From Synechococcus sp. UW140 (GTDB lineage: Bacteria > Cyanobacteriota > Cyanobacteriia > PCC-6307 > Cyanobiaceae): a DNA stretch of 64,000 nt. Both the position numbers and the translations under genes were made by a program. Within the stretch, counting starts at the first letter, position 1; the number at the start of each line of letters is the position of its first letter. Location of the stretch: assembly GCA_945861595.1 (NCBI GenBank), contig CAMAVE010000001.1:17306-81305 (forward strand). Reading direction: 5' to 3'. This document shows, in pieces, positions 29,586 to 38,238 of the stretch. Below the pieces are notes generated by a model, which was given only the letters and a program-made list of their open reading frames with translations, had not been told where the DNA came from and ran no database searches.

Positions 29586-30659
29586 ATGGCGCTCGTTCCG
29601 CTTCGGTTGCTGCTTGACCACGCCGCTGAGAACGGCTACGGCATCCCTGCCTTCAACGTCAACAACCTGGAGCAGGTCCAGTCGATCATGGAGGCCGCCT
29701 CCGAGACCGACAGCCCGGTGATCCTGCAGGCCTCCCGCGGCGCCCGCCAGTATGCCGGCGAAAACTTCCTGCGCCACCTGATCCTGGCTGCCGTTGAAAC
29801 CTATCCGGACATCCCGGTGGTGATGCACCAGGACCACGGCAACAGCCCCGCCACGTGCTTCGGTGCCGCCGCCAACGGCTTCACCTCGGTGATGATGGAT
29901 GGCTCCCTCGAGGCCGACGCCAAGACCCCCGCCAGCTACGACTACAACGTGCGCGTCACCAAGGAAGTGGTGGATGTGGCCCACGCCATCGGCGTGAGCG
30001 TGGAAGGCGAACTGGGTTGCCTCGGCTCCCTGGAAACCGGCATGGGTGAGGCCGAAGACGGCCATGGTTTCGATGGCAAGCTCGACCACTCCCAGCTGCT
30101 CACCGACCCGGCCGAAGCGGCTGATTTCGTCGCCAAAACCAACGTCGATGCCCTGGCGATCGCCATCGGCACCAGCCACGGCGCCTACAAGTTCACCCGT
30201 AAGCCCACGGGTGAAGTGCTGGCGATCAGCCGCATCGCTGAAATCCATAAGGCCCTGCCCAACACCCACCTGGTGATGCATGGTTCCAGCTCCGTTCCCC
30301 AGGAATGGCTGGACATGATCAATAAGTACGGCGGCGCCATCCCCGAGACCTACGGCGTGCCCGTGGAAGAAATCCAGGAAGGCATCCGCAACGGCGTGCG
30401 CAAGGTGAACATCGACACCGACAACCGCCTGGCCTTCACCGCCGCCGTGCGCGAAGCCGCCGCCAAGGATCCCGCCAACTTCGATCCCCGCCACTTCAAC
30501 AAGCCCGCCCGGGCCTACATGAAGCAGGTGTGCCTCGATCGTTACCAGCAGTTCTGGTGTGCCGGCAACGCCTCCAAAATCAAGCAGCGCGACATCAACT
30601 ACTACGCCGGCCTCTATGCCAAGGGCGTGCTAGATGCCAAGACGGCTGTTGCCGCCTGA
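29586..30659 (+). CDS. fba: Class II fructose-bisphosphate aldolase
   Basis: Zinc-dependent aldolase of the Calvin cycle and glycolysis. The 357-residue protein starts [27 protein letters not shown]. Metal and catalytic residues lie in [31 protein letters not shown] and [11 protein letters not shown]. The C-terminal extension with [21 protein letters not shown] is typical of this longer class IIB type. A canonical terminator follows at 30724. Confidence 0.95.
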   Translation: MALVPLRLLLDHAAENGYGIPAFNVNNLEQVQSIMEAASETDSPVILQASRGARQYAGENFLRHLILAAVETYPDIPVVMHQDHGNSPATCFGAAANGFTSVMMDGSLEADAKTPASYDYNVRVTKEVVDVAHAIGVSVEGELGCLGSLETGMGEAEDGHGFDGKLDHSQLLTDPAEAADFVAKTNVDALAIAIGTSHGAYKFTRKPTGEVLAISRIAEIHKALPNTHLVMHGSSSVPQEWLDMINKYGGAIPETYGVPVEEIQEGIRNGVRKVNIDTDNRLAFTAAVREAAAKDPANFDPRHFNKPARAYMKQVCLDRYQQFWCAGNASKIKQRDINYYAGLYAKGVLDAKTAVAA

Positions 30660-30723
30660 AGCTCCCCAGAGCATCGATTCCAAGGGATGGGTTGATCAGC
30701 AACCGATCCCCTGATGACTTCCA

Positions 30724-30748
30724 GGAGGGCTTGCAGCCCTCCTTTTTT
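30724..30748 (+). terminator. Rho-independent terminator of fba
   Basis: GGAGGGC and GCCCTCC form a 7-bp stem with loop TTGCA, followed by six T residues (30743-30748), 64 bp after the fba stop. Confidence 0.9.
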
Positions 30749-30820
30749 ATGGACCAAGGTGCGCTTGAGCGCCGCGAGCGATGCAAAGGTCAAGGCCTGG
30801 AACCCGAGCCGTGCCTTCGT

Positions 30821-31159
30821 CTACAAGACCTTGAAGCCTTCCGTCAGCAGGCCGCAAAGCAGGCCGATGCGAGCCATATCGATCAGTTGGAGTCCAAGCT
30901 TGTCCCCAGGACGCCGGATCAGGCTGCGGCGCCAACGCACGGCCAGCTCGATCAGGGCTATGGGCAAGAGGGCGGCTAGGGGTTCGGAAAAGCCGACGGT
31001 GGAGGTAACCGTGGAGAGGGCCGACCCCATAAAACTGGCGCCCAAGAGCACGATCAGCAGCAAAGACAGGCGACGCCAAGGATTAACGGCCCACCGCAGC
31101 AGCCGATCCACCGCTTCATTGACCGTAAGTTGCAGGGCGGTCTGCTGAAATTTGGGCAC
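30821..31159 (-). CDS. ycf20: Ycf20-like (DUF565) membrane protein
   Basis: A 112-residue protein starting MPKFQQTALQLTVNEAVDRL. The pattern NPWRRLSLLLIVLLGASFMGSALST, then LIELAVRWRR and GLLCGLLTEGFKVL, fits Ycf20/DUF565, conserved in cyanobacteria and plastids. Two to three hydrophobic segments indicate a membrane location, probably thylakoid. Plant and algal homologues affect non-photochemical quenching; that role is not shown here. Confidence 0.82.
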   Translation of the reverse strand: MPKFQQTALQLTVNEAVDRLLRWAVNPWRRLSLLLIVLLGASFMGSALSTVTSTVGFSEPLAALLPIALIELAVRWRRSLIRRPGDKLGLQLIDMARIGLLCGLLTEGFKVL

Positions 31160-31208
31160 AACAGGGCGCTTGCGTTGAAAGACCCTGGGGAAAGGGTGGA
31201 TAAGGCGA

Positions 31209-31439
31209 TCAACGTAGCATCAAGAAAGCACACCTCAACAAATTAATCAGCAAGCCGATTGAAAGCTGGGCGCTACACAACTGCTTGGCGATCTGGCGCA
31301 GGGCTTGTTCGCCGCCGCCGGTCGCCTCCATTTGCCTCGAACAGGCGACGCGTTCGGCGCGATCGCGGTAGCCCCCGTTGACCAGCTGGGCCCAGCGTTC
31401 CCGCAACACTGCCCAGCTTCTGCGCAGCATGGGCCGCAC
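31209..31439 (-). CDS. Small hypothetical protein, weak support
   Basis: A 76-residue frame with GTG start, beginning MRPMLRRSWAVLRERWAQLV and ending in a hydrophobic stretch (SIGLLINLLRCAFLMLR). It is basic, with no family recognised. It occupies the otherwise empty 360 bp between ycf20 and the kaiC-like remnant. It could be noise. Confidence 0.3.
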   Translation of the reverse strand: MRPMLRRSWAVLRERWAQLVNGGYRDRAERVACSRQMEATGGGEQALRQIAKQLCSAQLSIGLLINLLRCAFLMLR

Positions 31440-31519
31440 AACGGGCCGAAGCCGCAGCAGCCAGTTACCGCGTCGAGCAAGCGCAGTAGACAGGAACCAG
31501 CTGGAACGATCGGGCCCCC

Positions 31520-32153
31520 ATGGGCGAATCCGCAGGGCCGATCGAACCGCCTACCTCCCAGCTGGAGAAAGGACCCACGGGAATCACCGGATTTGATGAA
31601 GTCAGCGGTGGCGGCTTGCCGCTGGGTCGCAGCACCTTGGTGAATGGGACCGCCGGCAGCGGTAAAACCATCTTTGGCCTCGAATTTTTAGTCAAAGGGG
31701 TACTCAACTGTGGCGAGACGGGAATGTTGATCTACTTCGAGGAATCGAGCCCCAACCTCAGACAAGAGGCCAGCAGCCTGGGCTTTAATCTAGAAGAGCT
31801 GGTGAACAAAAAACAACTGACCATGGAATCGTGCCGCATCAACGGCTCTAAAATTGTCACGATCGACTGTTTCGATCTTGAAAGACTATTTGTGCATCTG
31901 CAACATGCCAGCAATCCTGTTGGTGCCCAACGGGTGGTAATCGATCCTATCGAAACCCTGCTTTCCATCGATCGAGATCGAGCGAACGTAGGTGTTGAGC
32001 TCCTGCATCTCTGTGATTGGCTGAATGAACGAGGCCTCGTCTCGATGAAGCTCAGCGACGGCGCCGACAGCGAACGAACGCCGGATCCGGGTCGCCATCG
32101 ACCTGATCGCACCCCCAGAGGGGGAGCTCACTAACCAGGACTCCACACGATGA
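31520..32153 (+). pseudogene. KaiC-like remnant joined to a KaiB-like C-terminus, frameshifted
   Basis: Residues 1-176 match the start of a KaiC CI domain: P-loop GTAGSGKT (43-50), paired glutamates in IYFEES (74-75) and Walker B-like VVIDPIETLL (139-147). KaiC normally has about 500 residues in two such domains; here it stops after NERGLVSM. The next residues, KLSDGADSER, break off into a nonsense tail ending at 32134. An exact tandem CGAA duplication lies at 32071-32078. Removing one copy restores a frame reading LSD..SERRIRVAIDLIAPPEG, which resembles the KaiB end (GDLSDREKVLIGLDLL). That frame ends at 32153 in an ATGA overlap with the next gene. I infer a kaiC-kaiB deletion followed by a frameshift; the truncated protein could still be made. 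Confidence 0.65.
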
Positions 32154-33652
32154 ATGACCGTCCGGCTGAACCTGGCGAACTGGAGCAGCTTCGCGCCCGG
32201 GTGGCGGATCTGCAGTCGGCATTAAAGGCGATTGCCAATGGTGATATCGATGCCCTGGTGATCGCAGAGGATGGTAAATCCAAGATCTACAGCCACAGCA
32301 GGGCGGATCGGGCCTATCGCATGATCATCGAAGAAATGGGCGAAGGTGCTGCCACCGTGTCTGCTGATGGCTTGGTGCTTTTTGCCAACCATCGCCTTGA
32401 GCAGTTTGTCAAGCTCGAGTGGGGTTCCCTGCTAGGCAAGTCCATCTTCAAGCTGATCACGACCAGGCAACGCCCCTTACTGGAGCAGCTACTAACGATC
32501 AAGACCGGCGAAACAAGCAGCAGCAAACTCGACCTCCTGCGCAGCGATGGCAGCACCACAGCGGCGTTAGTCTCTAGTAGCGGCCTGGCGACCAGCGAAG
32601 GCCTAATTCATTGCCTAATTGCCACCGATCTCAGCCAAATTGATCGTGCGGAAAAAGCCTTGATTGAATCGGAGCTGAGCTATCGCATGCTGGCCCTCAA
32701 CGCCCAAGATGGCATCTTGATTTTGGATTGGGGCAGCGGCCTAATCACCATGGCCAACCCCTATATCAGCAAGATTCTGGGCTCTCTTCCCCTAGACCTA
32801 ATCGGCAAACAACTTTGGGAGATTGGCGCCTTTGTCGACAAAGATAAAGCCATTGACATCTACGCGGAACTCAAATCCAAGGGCTATGTCCGCTACGAAG
32901 ACATACCCCTGAAAGCCCTCGATGGCAGCCTAAAGGAAGTTGAATTTGTCAGCAATGTGTATCTCGTAGGCGATCAAAAAGTAATTCAATGCAACATCCG
33001 TGACATCTCAGACCGCAAAGCAGCTGAGCGGCAATCAATGCAATATCAATCGGAGATGATGCAGGCCCTGCATCAGATTGTCGCTGCACTAGTGACCATG
33101 AACGAGGCCAGGGACCCCTACACAGCTGGCCACGAAGCGCGGGTTTCGCACTTGGCCGCCGAGATCGCTTCGGAACTAGGGTTATCGGCCCATCAATGCG
33201 AAGGTATTCGCATTGCCGGCTTGGTACATGACATTGGCAAATTCTCAATTCCCGCCGAAATCCTCACCAAGCCCAACCGCATTTCGCCCCAGGAACTAGC
33301 CCTGCTGAAAACCCATGTCCAGGCAGGCTACGAGGCCCTGTGTGAAATCCAATTCCCCTGGCCCGTGGCACAAGCCGTGTTGCAACACCACGAACGCCTC
33401 GATGGCAGTGGCTACCCCCAGGGCCTCAAAGGGGATCAAATCGCCCTAGAGAGCCGAATTCTGGCGGTGGCCGACACGGTGGAATCGATGGCCGGCAACA
33501 GGCCCTACCGGATCTCGCCAGGGCTTGAGCCGGCGCTAGCCACCATTGAGGCCGGCAGCGGCACCATTTTTGATGCCAAGGCCGTTGCCGCCTGCCTGGG
33601 CCTATTTCGCGATAAGGGCTACATCCTGCCCCGCGCCCCGGGCGCCTTTTAG
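32150..33652 (+). CDS. PAS-PAS-HD-GYP protein, probable cyclic-di-GMP phosphodiesterase
   Basis: A 500-residue cytosolic sensor. The first about 50 residues (LRARVADLQSALKAIANGDI, DALVI) and the following PAS (GEGAATVSADGLVLFANHRLEQF) resemble the N-terminus of PAS kinases encoded beside kaiC/kaiB. A second PAS spans about 180-300. The C-terminal HD-GYP domain has GHEARVSHL, VHDIGKFSIP and HHERLDGSGYPQG, with all metal ligands apparently present. Such domains hydrolyse cyclic-di-GMP. No kinase domain is found. The start overlaps the restored kaiB-like frame by 4 bases. Codon use is more A/T-rich than in the flanking genes. Confidence 0.85.
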   Translation: MNDRPAEPGELEQLRARVADLQSALKAIANGDIDALVIAEDGKSKIYSHSRADRAYRMIIEEMGEGAATVSADGLVLFANHRLEQFVKLEWGSLLGKSIFKLITTRQRPLLEQLLTIKTGETSSSKLDLLRSDGSTTAALVSSSGLATSEGLIHCLIATDLSQIDRAEKALIESELSYRMLALNAQDGILILDWGSGLITMANPYISKILGSLPLDLIGKQLWEIGAFVDKDKAIDIYAELKSKGYVRYEDIPLKALDGSLKEVEFVSNVYLVGDQKVIQCNIRDISDRKAAERQSMQYQSEMMQALHQIVAALVTMNEARDPYTAGHEARVSHLAAEIASELGLSAHQCEGIRIAGLVHDIGKFSIPAEILTKPNRISPQELALLKTHVQAGYEALCEIQFPWPVAQAVLQHHERLDGSGYPQGLKGDQIALESRILAVADTVESMAGNRPYRISPGLEPALATIEAGSGTIFDAKAVAACLGLFRDKGYILPRAPGAF

Positions 33653-33913
33653 CCTTGCCCCCCTTGAAAGCCCACAGGGGCCTTTGTCGCTGTGTGGCGT
33701 CGCTGCCGCAGGCGCCAACTCCAGCTAAGGGCGTCGGCGTTTGACGGCCGAGGTTTTTCGGCTCTTCAGCGGCCAACCAGCCCCTAGCTTCGTTCAGTCC
33801 AGATAGGGATTCGGAGCGCAGAGGGGGGATTGCGGCCGGCTGGAGCGGTTTGGCGGCAACGACCGGTGCCAACCACTCTGCCCTTGGTACAGCGGGAAAT
33901 TCCTCAAAATGGC

Positions 33914-34717
33914 TTAGTTCACGCGAAACGTCACCACCATTACGGCAGTGATGTCCTTATCAATCGTGCGGATGTCATAGGAACCGCTGTTACTGGCGTC
34001 GGTAGAATTGAGGGCCGTGATCTGGAAGGTGCCGGTGTCGGCATTGGTGATCGGGCCGATCGAGCTATTCGCCTGGCCGGCAATCGCCTGGGCACGGTTA
34101 CGAGCATCCTTGGTGGCCTTGGCCAGCATGTCCACGCGTTTTTCCGCCAGTTTGGTGTAGGTGTAGCTCGGTTCATTGATCGTTAGCGGCACGCCCTGGC
34201 CGATCAGGGCCGGAATTTCGCCCACCAGGCGATTGATCTTGTCGACATCGCCGCTACTGATCACGATCGTTTGGCGGCTGGTCCAGCGGGTTTGGCGCAG
34301 CGCACCGGTGCGGGGATCGCGGATTTCTTCCTTATCGGAGTTCAAGGATCCCAGCTTGATTTCGCTTGGCTTAAGGCCATGGGCCAGCAAAAAGGCCTGG
34401 GTTTGTTGCACCAGGGGCTGCAGCGCCCCGTAGGACTGCTGCTGGCTCTCGCCCCCCTGGCTGAGCAGCAGCGACCAGTCAGCAAAGTCACTGCGGATCC
34501 GCTCGGTGCTGGCCCCTGTCACCGTGATCGTGTCCTTGGCCGTGCGCAAGCCCTTCACCAGCAGGGCGCTGGAGCCCATCAGGCCCAGGCCCAACACCGC
34601 CATCGCCGTGACCAGGGCGGGGGTGCGGCGCAGCTGCCGCCAAAGCGGGGCCAGCCTGGAAGCGATGGAGCGAGCCATGCCGGCGGGCTGGGGATCGGAG
34701 CTGTTGGCTGGGGCCAT
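33914..34717 (-). CDS. SIMPL (DUF541) domain protein
   Basis: About 267 residues. An N-terminal membrane anchor (ALVTAMAVLGLGLMGSSALLV) is followed by the SIMPL domain: ITVTGASTERIRSDFADWSLLL, QQTQAFLLAHGLKPSEIKLG, and a late AEKRVDMLAKATKDARNRAQAIA helix typical of the family. It is likely exposed to the periplasm. Function poorly known. Start set at ATG 34717; 34678 is the alternative. Divergent from the Fur/Zur gene. Confidence 0.85.
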   Translation of the reverse strand: MAPANSSDPQPAGMARSIASRLAPLWRQLRRTPALVTAMAVLGLGLMGSSALLVKGLRTAKDTITVTGASTERIRSDFADWSLLLSQGGESQQQSYGALQPLVQQTQAFLLAHGLKPSEIKLGSLNSDKEEIRDPRTGALRQTRWTSRQTIVISSGDVDKINRLVGEIPALIGQGVPLTINEPSYTYTKLAEKRVDMLAKATKDARNRAQAIAGQANSSIGPITNADTGTFQITALNSTDASNSGSYDIRTIDKDITAVMVVTFRVN

Positions 34718-35112
34718 GGCACGGGGTGGTGGAAGGGTCGCCGCCAGGTCCCTGGTGCGGGCCCAGCGGGATGGCCAATCCCATGTTGGAAGCGGCTCCC
34801 AGGCCCTGGCGAAGGACGCGCAAGACGGCCGCAGCATCGGGGCGGATAGCAGCCCATCGTTGGTGCTGGCCGGCACCTTTGGTCTGGCCGCCGCCATGGC
34901 TGCCCCGAGGGCCTCGGCCAGCCCGGCTGCAAGCCAGGCCCCGACCCCTGCCTCGCCCCGGCCCGAACCCAGGCGGCAGATATTCGCAATTGCAACTACT
35001 ATTGAGAACAACTGGCGGCCTTCCGCCGCCCCATGGCCTCCGCGGATGGCCCAAAGCGCCGCCGTTCCCCTCCTCCCGCCCCCCCCTGCTCCCCTTGGCC
35101 GCCCTCCCCACC
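34718..35112. other. Intergenic region between the SIMPL gene and the Fur/Zur gene
   Basis: About 395 bp with no convincing gene on either strand; the open frames that cross it lack any pattern. A short AT-rich patch (about 34978-35012) stands out and is the best place for a divergent promoter or metalloregulator site. I could not find a clear 7-1-7 Fur/Zur palindrome by eye. Confidence 0.45.
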
Positions 35113-35571
35113 GTGACTGCCGCCAACCCCCAGGCGGAGGCCCTGCGGACCTCCCTCAATGGCCGGGGCCAACGGCTCACGCCCCAACGCCAGCGGGTGC
35201 TGGGGCTGTTTGAACGCATCGGCGAAGGCAGCCACCTCAGCGCCGAAGAGGTGCATCAACGGCTGCTCAAGGGCGAGGAGAAGGTGTCCCTGGCCACGGT
35301 GTACCGCACCCTGCGCCTGCTCAGTTCGATGCAACTTCTTCAGGAACTCGAACTCCCCGATGGCGGCCGCCGCTTCGAACTAGCCGGCGACACCAACCGG
35401 GACCACCACCATTTGGTGTGCGTGCGCTGCGGCCAAACCGAAGAATTTGAAAGCCACGACGTGCTCCGGGCCGGCGAACGGGCCGCCGGGCTCCACGGCT
35501 TTCGGCTGCTCGAATGCGTGCTCAATGTGCGGGCGGTGTGCCCCAGCTGCGCCCAAGCCGAAGGGGCTTAA
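35113..35571 (+). CDS. zur: Fur-family transcriptional repressor, probably Zur
   Basis: A 152-residue metalloregulator with GTG start. The winged helix contains LTPQRQRVLGLFERI, HLSAEEVHQRLL and SLATVYRTLRLLSSM. The dimerisation/metal part has the canonical NRDHHHLVCVRCG and a C-terminal CPSC, so both structural CxxC sites are present, unlike the Fur paralogue at 11732. Assignment to Zur rather than Fur rests on the neighbouring CobW GTPase and znuCB genes. Confidence 0.85.
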   Translation: MTAANPQAEALRTSLNGRGQRLTPQRQRVLGLFERIGEGSHLSAEEVHQRLLKGEEKVSLATVYRTLRLLSSMQLLQELELPDGGRRFELAGDTNRDHHHLVCVRCGQTEEFESHDVLRAGERAAGLHGFRLLECVLNVRAVCPSCAQAEGA

Positions 35572-35641
35572 ATCAATCCAAAGAAAGGAAGTAGGACACG
35601 CTCCCTAACCAAAGGAGACGACGTTGGCACCAACGCAGGCC

Positions 35642-35794
35642 TTAACGTCCCTGGGGATAACGGCGAACGGGCACGGGCACCAGCACGGGCTGCATCAGGC
35701 CGCCACCGCCGTTGTCGTCATCGGAGCCCTCCACGAGCCACCACACCAGACCCAACAGCACCAAGACGACTGAACACAACACGAGCTCCGTCAT
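35642..35794 (-). CDS. Small membrane protein, 50 residues
   Basis: Begins MTELVLCSVVLVLLGLVWWL, a single membrane span, followed by a short acidic, glycine-rich tail (EGSDDDNGGGG) and an end rich in Pro/Val/Arg (VPVPVRRYPQGR). It lies between the Zur-like and CobW genes. No family recognised. The clean hydrophobic/soluble partition makes translation plausible. Confidence 0.5.
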   Translation of the reverse strand: MTELVLCSVVLVLLGLVWWLVEGSDDDNGGGGLMQPVLVPVPVRRYPQGR

Positions 35795-35980
35795 GCAGTC
35801 GCCTTGAAATGACCAAACCTTAGCCAGGATGGCCAGGATTGGTGTGTCATCGGTTGCCGAATGCAGGGTGGGGTTCCCGCCTAGGGACAGGCGAGCCGAT
35901 CGGGGGCCCGATAGGGAAGAAAACCGGGGTGGACTGGCCCCATAGAGCTTTGGCAGAAAGCCACTCCCCGGCCTGGATGC

Positions 35981-37285
35981 TCAGCCGAAACCCTTGCCTG
36001 CGTCCCTAGCGACGCAGGCCTGCAGTTGCTGGCGCAGTTTGCGGTGGTTGAGGTCGCGGCCGATCAACACCAACTGGTTCTTGCGCTCGCCATCCCATTC
36101 GGTGTCATCGATCGAGAAGCGTTTGCCGGCCAGGTGAAACACATGGCGCCGCTCACTCTCGTTAAACCAGAGGATGCCCTTGGCGCGGAACACGCCGCTG
36201 GGCAACTGGTTGTCTAGGAAGTTCTGGAACTTGCGCAGGGCAAAAGGTCCATCGCTACTAAAGGAGAGGGAGGTGAAGCCCTCAATCGCCAGGTGGTCGG
36301 CGGCCCGTTGCACGGGATCGTCGGATAGGGCAGTGTCACTGGGGTGGTCGTGGTGGTCATGGTCATGGCTGCAGTGGCCGTGGTCATGGTCACAGGAGCT
36401 GTGGTCTGCCTCGGCCGAGGGCGCGAGCGCACCGTGATCGTGCTGGTGGCCGCCTGAATGGCCATGCCGGTGGCCGTGATCATGCCCGTGGCTGTGGTCG
36501 TGACCATGGCTGTGGTCGTGGCCGTGGTCATGGCTGTGGTCATGGGCGGGCTTGGCTTCGCCGGCCGCCACCACCCGATCGGACTCAAACAACCCCACGC
36601 TCAGCAGCAGGGGCAAGGCCACCTCGCCGTGGCTGGAGCGCAGGATGCGGGCGTCGGTTTTGATCTCCTTGAGATGGCTCTCCAGGGCCGTGAGCCGCTC
36701 CTCGCTGACCAGATCGCACTTATTCAGCAGCAGGATGTCGCCGTACACCACCTGGGCCCGGGCCACTTCGCCCTGGTCAATCGTGTCACTGAAGTTTTCA
36801 GCATCGATCAGGGTGATGATCGAATCAAGCCGGGTGGCATCGCGCAGGTCACTTCCGAGGAAGGTCATGGCCACCGGCAGGGGATCGGCCAGGCCGGTGG
36901 TTTCGACCACCAGGTAGTCCACCGGCTCGGGCCGCTCCAGGATCCGATACACCGCTTCGAGCAGCTCGCCATTGATCGAGCAGCAAATACAGCCGTTGCT
37001 GAGCTCCACCATGTCTTCGCCGGTGGCGATGATCAGGTCGTTGTCGATGCCGATTTCGCCGAATTCATTCACCAATACGGCGGTTTTGAGCCCCTGTTGG
37101 TTACTGAGGATGTGGTTCAGCAGGGTGGTTTTGCCGGCCCCCAGAAAGCCGGTGATGATCGTCACCGGCAGGGTGCTCTGGCGTAGGGCCGCTCCAGCGA
37201 GGCTGTCTTCACCCGCGGCGGGAGAGGCTCCGGATCCGGCTGCCGCAGCCGACCCGGTCGATGCTCGCGAAGCCGTGCTGGTCAT
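35981..37285 (-). CDS. CobW/COG0523-family GTPase with His-rich metal-binding insert
   Basis: A 434-residue G3E GTPase probably acting as a metal, most likely zinc, chaperone. Motifs: GFLGAGKTTLLNH (P-loop, about 45), ELSNGCICCSI (the CxCC metal site), ETTGLADP, and NKCD (guanine specificity). Between residues about 245 and 310 is a long run of HDH/GHDHSH repeats, a metal-storage loop. The C-terminal CobW domain has AKGILWFNESERRHVFHLAGKR. Its place between the Zur-like gene and znuCB supports a zinc role. Confidence 0.9.
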   Translation of the reverse strand: MTSTASRASTGSAAAAGSGASPAAGEDSLAGAALRQSTLPVTIITGFLGAGKTTLLNHILSNQQGLKTAVLVNEFGEIGIDNDLIIATGEDMVELSNGCICCSINGELLEAVYRILERPEPVDYLVVETTGLADPLPVAMTFLGSDLRDATRLDSIITLIDAENFSDTIDQGEVARAQVVYGDILLLNKCDLVSEERLTALESHLKEIKTDARILRSSHGEVALPLLLSVGLFESDRVVAAGEAKPAHDHSHDHGHDHSHGHDHSHGHDHGHRHGHSGGHQHDHGALAPSAEADHSSCDHDHGHCSHDHDHHDHPSDTALSDDPVQRAADHLAIEGFTSLSFSSDGPFALRKFQNFLDNQLPSGVFRAKGILWFNESERRHVFHLAGKRFSIDDTEWDGERKNQLVLIGRDLNHRKLRQQLQACVARDAGKGFG

Positions 37286-37477
37286 GCGTACTTAAAAAAG
37301 CTATTCCCCCACTGTGGCACTGCCCCAAGGAAAGGGCCGGCCGGCCCTCCCTACCCAAGAGGCTGAATCGCCAGGGCGGTTTCGCCAGGACGCGGTAGGA
37401 GCTCAAGCTGGGGGACCCAGCCCAAGAGGAGCTCGTCAGGCGCTGATTAGCTTGAGGTCTGTTTCCAGGCAGGGCGG

Positions 37478-38173
37478 TTGGGCCTCGCGGTCGAACAGGT
37501 AGGGGTGCGCCGCGGCAGCGACCTGGCGATCGAGGCGGTGAGCTTCGAGCTCCAAAGCGGCAGCCTCACGGCCCTGGTGGGCCCCAACGGGGCCGGCAAA
37601 AGCACCCTGCTGCAGGCGATTGCCGGCCAATTGCCCCTGGAGTCGGGCTTCATCAAGCTCGATGGCCAGCCCCTCACCTTGCCCCTGGCCCGCCGCCAGC
37701 TGGCCCTGATGCCCCAGCGGGGTGAGATCGCCTGGGGGTTCCCGATCACGGTGCGGGAGTTGGTGGGCCTGGGGCGCTTGGTGGCGGCCCGCCCCGGCTG
37801 CTGCGACGTGGAGGCAGCCCTGCAACGGGTGGGCCTGGCTGGCCTAGCCCAACGGCGCCTCGACCAACTCTCCGGTGGCCAGCAGCAACGGGCCCTGCTG
37901 GCCCGCACCCTGGTGCAACCGGCCCAGGTGTTGCTGCTTGATGAACCCTGCGCCGCCATCGACCCGCCGGCGCGCACAGCCCTTTTGCAGGTGATGGGCC
38001 AGCTGCGCGATGCCGGCCTCACCCTGCTGGTCTCCAGCCACGATTGGGGGCACGAACTCGATGCCTACGACCGGGTGCTGGTGCTCGATCGCCGGCTGCT
38101 CGCCGATGGCACCCCGCAGCAGGTGCGCCGGGCCCTGGGGGACTTGCGGGTGGGCAACCACCGCTGCGGCTAG
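37478..38173 (+). CDS. znuC: Metal ABC transporter ATP-binding protein (ZnuC-like)
   Basis: The ATPase of a zinc or manganese importer, 231 residues. Walker A VGPNGAGKSTLL, Q-loop LMPQRGEI, signature LSGGQQQRALLAR and Walker B VLLLDEPCAAID are intact, with the switch His in SSHDWG. A TTG start is needed to include the first strand (LAVEQVGVRRG). It is divergent from cobW and followed by the permease gene, so a Zur operator may lie in the 190-bp gap. Confidence 0.87.
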   Translation: MGLAVEQVGVRRGSDLAIEAVSFELQSGSLTALVGPNGAGKSTLLQAIAGQLPLESGFIKLDGQPLTLPLARRQLALMPQRGEIAWGFPITVRELVGLGRLVAARPGCCDVEAALQRVGLAGLAQRRLDQLSGGQQQRALLARTLVQPAQVLLLDEPCAAIDPPARTALLQVMGQLRDAGLTLLVSSHDWGHELDAYDRVLVLDRRLLADGTPQQVRRALGDLRVGNHRCG

Positions 38174-38238
38174 CCCAGGCGCGTGGGCGCCCCATTCGGC
38201 AATCTGGAGGACCCTGGCCAAGCGGCACCCCCACGTCT

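Noticed and set aside
34978..35012. Zur/Fur box
   Set aside because: AT-rich, but I could not build a convincing 7-1-7 palindrome.
36458..37186. 242-residue plus-strand frame
   Set aside because: Antisense of cobW; the Val/Met repeats mirror the His-rich stretch.
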